Shown here: one piece after another, positions 6,136 through 9,886 of the stretch
How the letters are laid out: every line of letters starts with the position of its first letter
How positions within the stretch are numbered: position 1 is the stretch's first letter
Assembly: GCA_031260385.1 (NCBI GenBank)
Contig: JAIRKB010000057.1
Coordinates: forward strand, 1-9,886
Length of the DNA: 9,886 nucleotides
Direction of reading: 5' to 3'
Origin: Propionibacteriaceae bacterium
GTDB taxonomy: Bacteria > Actinomycetota > Actinomycetes > Propionibacteriales > Propionibacteriaceae
Notes under the pieces: model-generated
Told to the model about the DNA's origin: nothing
The model's database searches: none
The model's input: the letters and a program-made list of their open reading frames with translations, nothing else
Program-made: the position numbers and the translations under genes

Positions 6136-6957
6136 ATGAATACCTATGCGGTGACCGGAGATCCTCAACGAGTGCCAGCGCCAATGTTGGCTGATTGGGT
6201 GTTGTCACGAGGCTATACCGCCTTAACAACGACCGAGGCGGCGAAGCTTCTTGAGGTGCCTGCCTCTCAGGTCAGAGTGCGGCTCCACGAACCAGTCAAG
6301 CGTGGTGAGTGGGTGGCGATATCAAAAGGCTTGTGGGTGCCGGTGCCGCCGCCGTACCGATCTTGGGGCGCACCGCCAGCCTTGGATTTCTTAGACGCCC
6401 TTATGCAGCATCTAGGTAGAATTTACTACGTCGGTTGGCTGTCGGCCGCCGCAATCCACGGGGCGGCCCACCACGCCCCGCAGGTTACCCAAGTGGCCGT
6501 GTCGATACCAGTGAGAAACAGAGCAGCGGGACGCAACCGGATCGAGTTCTACACTCGTACGACCGTTGGCAGGATCCCAGTTGTTCATCACCGCTCGGCG
6601 ACTGGGGATGTTCCAATATCCTCGCCCGAGGCAACCTGCCTGGACTTGCTCGCCAATCCGCGGGTTGCTGGCGGGATCGATAACGCGGCGACTGTTGTGG
6701 TCGGTCTAGCCGAGGAGGGAGCTTTGGCCGTTGACAGAATTGGAGCACTTGCCGACCGGTTCCCCACGTCCGCCTTACGCCGAGTTGGATACATCTTGGA
6801 GAACCACACAAGGATGTCGAGTCTCGACCAGATTCGCAGGCTGGCACTGGGGGGCGCGTCTGACCGATCACTGCTGGAACCGGATGGTGCACGGCGCGGT
6901 CGGATTGACCAAGGCTGGAACCTCCAAATCAACCTCTCTTTGGAGGTGGAGTCGTGA
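6136..6957 (+). CDS. abiEi: AbiEi antitoxin / transcriptional repressor (type IV toxin-antitoxin)
   Basis: The product is 273 aa, typical for the family. Residues about 18-70 are a winged helix-turn-helix (LTTTEAAKLLEV at 30-41 then a wing with Gly-Leu-Trp-Val-Pro). From about 80 on is the C-terminal antitoxin domain with the hallmark YYVGWLSAAAIHGAAH at 97-112, Ile-Ser-Ser-Pro-Glu-Ala-Thr-Cys-Leu-Asp-Leu near 161-171, and the terminal Gly-Trp-Asn-Leu-Gln-Ile-Asn near 260-266. AbiEi proteins repress the operon and, in the type IV model, counteract AbiEii without a stable protein complex. The frame is open back to GTG 6022, but the upstream part would run through the operator and encodes no family sequence, so I chose ATG 6136. 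The gene overlaps abiEii by four bases (GTGA). Confidence 0.92.
   Translation: MNTYAVTGDPQRVPAPMLADWVLSRGYTALTTTEAAKLLEVPASQVRVRLHEPVKRGEWVAISKGLWVPVPPPYRSWGAPPALDFLDALMQHLGRIYYVGWLSAAAIHGAAHHAPQVTQVAVSIPVRNRAAGRNRIEFYTRTTVGRIPVVHHRSATGDVPISSPEATCLDLLANPRVAGGIDNAATVVVGLAEEGALAVDRIGALADRFPTSALRRVGYILENHTRMSSLDQIRRLALGGASDRSLLEPDGARRGRIDQGWNLQINLSLEVES
6920..6947 (+). promoter_or_regulatory. Hairpin sequestering the abiEii ribosome binding site
   Basis: ACCTCCAAA (6920-6928) and TTTGGAGGT (6939-6947) are exact reverse complements with a ten-base loop. The right arm contains the GGAGG that serves the abiEii GTG at 6954, seven bases on. Both arms lie in the last codons of abiEi. A ribosome finishing abiEi would open the stem, so toxin translation should depend on antitoxin translation. 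Confidence 0.7.
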
Positions 6958-7727
6958 TCCCTCAGAACATAATCACCGCATGGTCCCTGACTCACGCGTG
7001 GAGCAGCACGGAGCAGGTCGAGCAAGACTTGATTTTGTCCCGAGCAATCTGCTTGATTGCCACCAACGAGTACTTAGGGGAAGAACTAGCATTCAGAGGC
7101 GGTACTGCGCTGCACAAACTACACCTGCCTGTTGCACATCGCTATAGCGAAGACCTTGATTACGTACGTTCGACTGGTGGAGGGGTAGGACGTCTTCTTG
7201 ACACACTAAAGGATATTGGACGAAACCTTGGCTTCGCCGCGACCTCCCAGATTAGTGAGCATCCAAAGGTGCTGTGGCGAACAAGAGCAGAGAACGGCCT
7301 ACCTCTGCGAATCAAGATCGAAGTCAACACCCACGAACGTTCACCGGCTCTTCCGTTAATCAAAAAACCGTTTAGCGTGGAATCGCTCTGGTGGAGTGGA
7401 CGCGCCAATGTGCGCACTTTCCAGTTCCCTGAGCTTATTGCAACGAAACTGAGAGCCTTGTATCAGCGTTCGAAGGGTCGTGACTTGTACGACATGTGGC
7501 TGGCGCTGACTAAGGGGGGCGTCGATCCTAGTCAGATCCTGGCCGCTTTCGATCCGTATCGACCAATCGGTTACACAGCGAAATCTGCTGTCGCAAACCT
7601 TCAAGCGAAGCTGAGCGAAGGCCGTTTTCGCAACGATCTCGATCCCCTTCTAGCGAGTGCAGAGAAAGACTACGACATTGACGGTGCTGCCAAGATGATC
7701 ATCGAGGTGCTTCTCAACAGACTGTAA
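6954..7727 (+). CDS. abiEii: AbiEii toxin, nucleotidyltransferase fold (type IV toxin-antitoxin)
   Basis: The product is 257 aa and has the motifs of the AbiEii/AbiGii nucleotidyltransferase family: motif I Gly49-Gly-Thr-Ala-Leu-His-Lys55, motif II Ser65-Glu-Asp67-Leu-Asp69, motif III Lys-Ile-Glu123, and motif IV with Lys165-x-Arg167 and Arg176-Asp-Leu-Tyr-Asp180. All expected catalytic residues are present, so the enzyme looks intact. Related enzymes act as growth-arresting toxins, and some transfer nucleotides to tRNA ends; the substrate here is unknown. The start is GTG 6954, overlapping the abiEi stop and preceded by GGAGG at 6942-6946. The pair forms a two-gene operon; no clear terminator follows before the convergent small gene ending at 7772. 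Confidence 0.93.
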   Translation: MIPQNIITAWSLTHAWSSTEQVEQDLILSRAICLIATNEYLGEELAFRGGTALHKLHLPVAHRYSEDLDYVRSTGGGVGRLLDTLKDIGRNLGFAATSQISEHPKVLWRTRAENGLPLRIKIEVNTHERSPALPLIKKPFSVESLWWSGRANVRTFQFPELIATKLRALYQRSKGRDLYDMWLALTKGGVDPSQILAAFDPYRPIGYTAKSAVANLQAKLSEGRFRNDLDPLLASAEKDYDIDGAAKMIIEVLLNRL

Positions 7728-7771
7728 GTTTGCTCTGAAACGCGATTCCAGACTCTCAGCCTTGCCGACCC

Positions 7772-7993
7772 TCACCCTTTCCAACAATAAACAACGACCG
7801 AGCGGGCCATTCGGGCCGTACCCTTAACGCCGGCAAAGTCCGCTTCCCTACTGTGAGGTTCCGCCGGCACGTCTTCACCGACGAAGCCTAGTTCCGCTAG
7901 CCCAACCAAGTCTGATTTTCCGGTTGGAGTGACGATGGCAAAGGTGAAGAAGATGATAATCCCGGCGATGAGTACGGCGATAATCAAGCCCAT
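7772..7993 (-). CDS. Small single-pass membrane protein
   Basis: A 73-aa protein with one strongly hydrophobic segment at residues 3-21 (Leu-Ile-Ile-Ala-Val-Leu-Ile-Ala-Gly-Ile-Ile-Ile-Phe-Phe) followed by a mostly polar tail with acidic and basic residues. It has no basic stretch before the helix and no obvious signal-peptidase or lipobox site, so it is probably a membrane anchor with one exposed tail. The start ATG 7993 is supported by AAGGA (8003-7999) five bases upstream; the frame is open to 8098, but that extension overlaps the cysteine hydrolase promoter. I do not recognise a family. It is divergent from the cysteine hydrolase with about 100 bases between. Confidence 0.65.
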   Translation of the reverse strand: MGLIIAVLIAGIIIFFTFAIVTPTGKSDLVGLAELGFVGEDVPAEPHSREADFAGVKGTARMARSVVVYCWKG

Positions 7994-8083
7994 GGCGTTC
8001 CTTTCGTATCTACAACAGGTAAACCGCCACCGCGGCTCGTTTATTCCAGCCGCCTTCTGGGAAAAAATGTCTGAGCCCTCTTC

Positions 8084-8089
8084 TAGACT
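8084..8089 (+). promoter_or_regulatory. -10 box for a leaderless cysteine hydrolase mRNA
   Basis: TAGACT fits TANNNT and is followed by seven bases and then the ATG at 8097, where no SD is seen. This is the spacing expected for a leaderless transcript. No good -35 was found. Confidence 0.45.
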
Positions 8090-8096
8090 CCTAGGC

Positions 8097-8648
8097 ATGA
8101 CTACATTTCAGAATCGGGCAGCCACTGCCCTACTAGTTATTGATGCCCAAGTTGGCGTGCTGGTGAACACAGTCCACCGTGACGAGGTCGTGGAACGCAT
8201 CGGCGTCTTGGTTGCCAAGGCGCGGGCAGCGGGGGTGCCCGTGGTGTGGGTTCGCCATAGTAGCGAGACTCTGGTGGAGGCCAGCGACGACTGGCAGATC
8301 ACCGCCGAGTTGTCACCAGCCGCCGGTGAAGCGATCGTTGACAAGCGGTTTGGCGACTCTTTCGAGGACACGACCTTGGGCGATCACCTAGCTGAGCTCG
8401 CGGTGGGGCATCTGGTTATCTGCGGGGCCCAGTCTGACGCCTGTGTGACAGCGACCCTATTTGGAGCCTTTGTACGGGGGTACGACCTAACTCTGGTGAG
8501 CGATGCTCACTCGACTGAGGATTGGTCTGACTACGGGCTGCCGGCCCCGGAAGGGGTGATTGCCCTGGTCAACCTGACCTGGCAATTCCAAAAGGCCCCT
8601 GGTCGTCTCGTCACCGTCGTTGACACCGAATCCCTCAGCTTCGACTGA
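8097..8648 (+). CDS. Cysteine hydrolase, isochorismatase-like fold
   Basis: The product is 183 aa, normal for the family. The expected triad is present: Asp16 in ALLVIDAQVG, Lys83 in Val-Asp-Lys-Arg-Phe, and Cys116 in Gly-Ala-Gln-Ser-Asp-Ala-Cys-Val, with a Gly110-Ala before it where the family has its cis-peptide. Later conserved parts include Ala-Phe-Val-Arg-Gly-Tyr-Asp and Val-Ser-Asp-Ala-His-Ser. Members hydrolyse amides or related bonds (nicotinamidase, isochorismatase, peroxyureidoacrylate amidase and others); the residues visible do not settle the substrate. Two starts are possible, ATG 8067 and ATG 8097; 8097 gives the usual short N-terminus and follows a -10 box. It appears to be a lone housekeeping-type gene between accessory modules. 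Confidence 0.92.
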   Translation: MTTFQNRAATALLVIDAQVGVLVNTVHRDEVVERIGVLVAKARAAGVPVVWVRHSSETLVEASDDWQITAELSPAAGEAIVDKRFGDSFEDTTLGDHLAELAVGHLVICGAQSDACVTATLFGAFVRGYDLTLVSDAHSTEDWSDYGLPAPEGVIALVNLTWQFQKAPGRLVTVVDTESLSFD

Positions 8649-8695
8649 TCTGCCAACGCTTCCTCTGCCCACTGACTAACGACCGCTACCCCTGG

Positions 8696-8726
8696 GACGG
8701 CTGGTTCCTTTCGAGAACCAGCCGTC
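8696..8726. terminator. 12-bp inverted repeat between the cysteine hydrolase and HTH-membrane genes
   Basis: GACGGCTGGTTC (8696-8707) and GAACCAGCCGTC (8715-8726) are exact reverse complements with a seven-base loop. It lies 48 bases after one gene and 33 before the next, on the same strand. A TCTTTTT tract occurs 9 bases downstream, further than in a standard intrinsic terminator. It may terminate the first transcript, or act as an operator or leader hairpin for the second. Confidence 0.6.
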
Positions 8727-8758
8727 ACCATGTAGTCTTTTTCGGGAGGGAGGGTTGG

Positions 8759-9781
8759 ATGGAAGTAGTTCGATTCACCTGGGGCGGGGTGCTGAAGGTG
8801 GTGTTCAACGCGGTGGCTAGACCGCCGGTGGACTTGGCTCGATTCTATGTCGATCGCGATCGGACCCTGATATATCGCTGGCTGCGCGATGAAGCCGCTC
8901 CCCCGCCAAACCGCCTGGGCCCGATCGTACGGTTTGTCATGGACTCGACGCACGAGGCGGAACGGGCCAAACTCCGGATCGAGATGAATGCCTACATCGA
9001 GGCGTCGACCCTCGAGGACCCGGTCAAGACGGCCTTGATCGAAGAAGGTGACTTCGAGACTTACGTTGCAGCTGTGCTACGACTCGCCTTAACCGAGCGC
9101 CGAAAAAAGCCCCGGGAGGATCCACCGCCAACCCGCCTCGTCGTCCCGCTTGTCACGATCGTTTTCGCGCTCCTGGCGGCGATATCCGGCGGGTTGATCT
9201 GGAACCTGGTCAATCATCTGGCCAGTTGGGGTTACTACATGGGTGGCTCCGGCAATGAGCCAAGCGGTGTAGCAGGGCTCCTGTGGGGTCTGATTATTGG
9301 TCTACCGATCATCATCTGCGCCGAACTCACCTTGGGGTTCACCAAGGTCACGCCCGAAACACTGAAACTGGATCAGGGTCTTACGGTGGGACTATTCTCT
9401 TTGGCAACCGCAGTGGCAGGGTTCATCTTCTACAACTCCGGAATCAGGGGGACGATCGAAGGACTAGCCCTCCCGTACGCCGCTCAGGAACTCACCATCG
9501 CCCTCACCCACGCCACGATACTGTCGAGCCTCCCCCTGCTGACGATCTTCGCCGCCCAGGGTTTTCGACCCCGCAACCCCCGCTTACTCATCCTCATCTT
9601 CGGACTACCAGTAGTAGTGCCAGGGTTAGCGGCCCTAGGCACAGCGCTAGTTGGCCTACCAGAGTCAGAGGTCGCCCAACTGCGCGGTTTCGTCGTCGGA
9701 CTACTACTACGCTTGTCAATGTTCATCTCCACCTGGACGCTCCTAAGCGGGTCCCTCAAACCCTCAACAAGCCCAACTTGA
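8759..9781 (+). CDS. Predicted membrane protein with N-terminal HTH-like region and six TM segments
   Basis: The product is 340 aa. Residues about 23-62 resemble a helix-turn-helix of the Xre kind (Asp-Leu-Ala-Arg-Phe, then RTLIYRWLRDEAAPPP and a following helix). Residues 64-120 are charged and helical. Six hydrophobic segments follow, at about 126-150, 171-193, 207-226, 246-267, 275-298 and 309-330. I do not recognise a family for the membrane part. The order suggests a cytoplasmic DNA- or protein-binding head joined to a membrane domain, as in one-component membrane regulators, but DNA binding is an inference. The start ATG 8759 is supported by GGGAGGGAGGG (8744-8754) just upstream. A strong inverted repeat lies in the leader. 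It ends 11 bases before the end of a convergent gene. Confidence 0.82.
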   Translation: MEVVRFTWGGVLKVVFNAVARPPVDLARFYVDRDRTLIYRWLRDEAAPPPNRLGPIVRFVMDSTHEAERAKLRIEMNAYIEASTLEDPVKTALIEEGDFETYVAAVLRLALTERRKKPREDPPPTRLVVPLVTIVFALLAAISGGLIWNLVNHLASWGYYMGGSGNEPSGVAGLLWGLIIGLPIIICAELTLGFTKVTPETLKLDQGLTVGLFSLATAVAGFIFYNSGIRGTIEGLALPYAAQELTIALTHATILSSLPLLTIFAAQGFRPRNPRLLILIFGLPVVVPGLAALGTALVGLPESEVAQLRGFVVGLLLRLSMFISTWTLLSGSLKPSTSPT

Positions 9782-9800
9782 CCCCCCTTGGCTATTGGGC
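9771..9800. terminator. Weak inverted repeat between convergent genes
   Basis: GCCCAA (9771-9776) and TTGGGC (9795-9800) pair across an 18-base loop containing both stop codons (TGA at 9779-9781 and, on the other strand, TAG at 9794-9792). It could be a shared bidirectional terminator, but the stem is short and there is no T-run. Confidence 0.25.
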
Positions 9801-9886
9801 GACTAGAGTGAGGGTGGCTAGCATCGCTTTGATGTCGGCGTCGACTCGGTCGGTCAGTTCGGGGGGTGCGGTGGAGATTATGTAGT
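9792..9886 (-). CDS. C-terminal end of a protein (start outside window)
   Basis: On the minus strand the frame reads 30 codons from the window edge to a TAG at 9794-9792, ending Asp-Ala-Asp-Ile-Lys-Ala-Met-Leu-Ala-Thr-Leu. The sequence is helical and amphipathic and its composition looks coding, unlike the other frames of this stretch. There is too little to name a family. It is convergent with the HTH-membrane gene. Confidence 0.55.
   Translation of the reverse strand, partial: YIISTAPPELTDRVDADIKAMLATLTLVAQ

Noticed and set aside
8496..8510. GTGAGC/GCTCAC repeat in the cysteine hydrolase gene
   Set aside because: Six-base arms in GC-rich code are expected by chance in a window of this size.
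9283..9885. Plus-strand frame overlapping the HTH-membrane gene and running to the window edge
   Set aside because: Arg/Thr/Pro-rich frame-shifted shadow; the membrane gene and the convergent minus-strand C-terminus explain the region better.

Overview
The window looks like accessory DNA of a high-GC Gram-positive bacterium, most likely an actinobacterium. GC content is moderate to high by eye but was not computed. The protein families fit this: a NERD protein with a Cys-rich N-terminus, a long pRiA4b ORF-3 type protein, an RHH-PIN VapBC pair and an AbiEi/AbiEii pair. Two genes (vapB and the cysteine hydrolase) have a TANNNT -10 box 6-7 nt before the start and no Shine-Dalgarno (SD), which suggests leaderless mRNAs, common in actinobacteria. 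I cannot name a genus. No tRNA, rRNA, CRISPR array, transposase or integrase was seen, and no stretch above 300 bases lacks a gene.

Layout. 1-484: 3' remnant of a decayed DUF4268 gene (+). 570-1598: YhcG/DUF1016 PD-(D/E)XK nuclease (-), carrying a 29-bp near-perfect palindrome inside the coding region. 1833-2714: NERD-domain protein (+) with a Cys/His cluster and a Pro-Asp-Pro-Gly-Thr repeat linker. 2769-3005 and 3040-4431: a small helical antitoxin-like protein followed by a two-part pRiA4b ORF-3 family protein (+). 4498-5117: vapB-vapC (-). 5286-5891: secreted lipoprotein (-). 6136-7727: abiEi-abiEii (+), with a palindromic operator before the first gene and a hairpin over the ribosome-binding site of the second. 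7772-7993: one-helix membrane peptide (-). 8097-8648: cysteine hydrolase of the isochorismatase fold (+). 8759-9781: predicted HTH plus six-TM protein of unknown role (+). 9792-9886: C-terminus of a further gene (-).

Functionally the window is a collection of short, independently promoted modules, mostly of nuclease, toxin-antitoxin or abortive-infection type, as in a defence island or genomic-island graveyard. Only vapB-vapC, abiEi-abiEii and possibly the 2769/3040 pair look co-transcribed. The strongest non-gene signals are the 14-bp-arm palindrome in the DUF1016 gene, the 9-bp-arm hairpin hiding the abiEii SD, the 11-bp-arm palindrome at the abiEi start, the interleaved 8-bp stems at the lipoprotein 3' end, and the 12-bp-arm hairpin before the HTH-membrane gene. 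Family assignments are from recognition of motifs; no database search was run.
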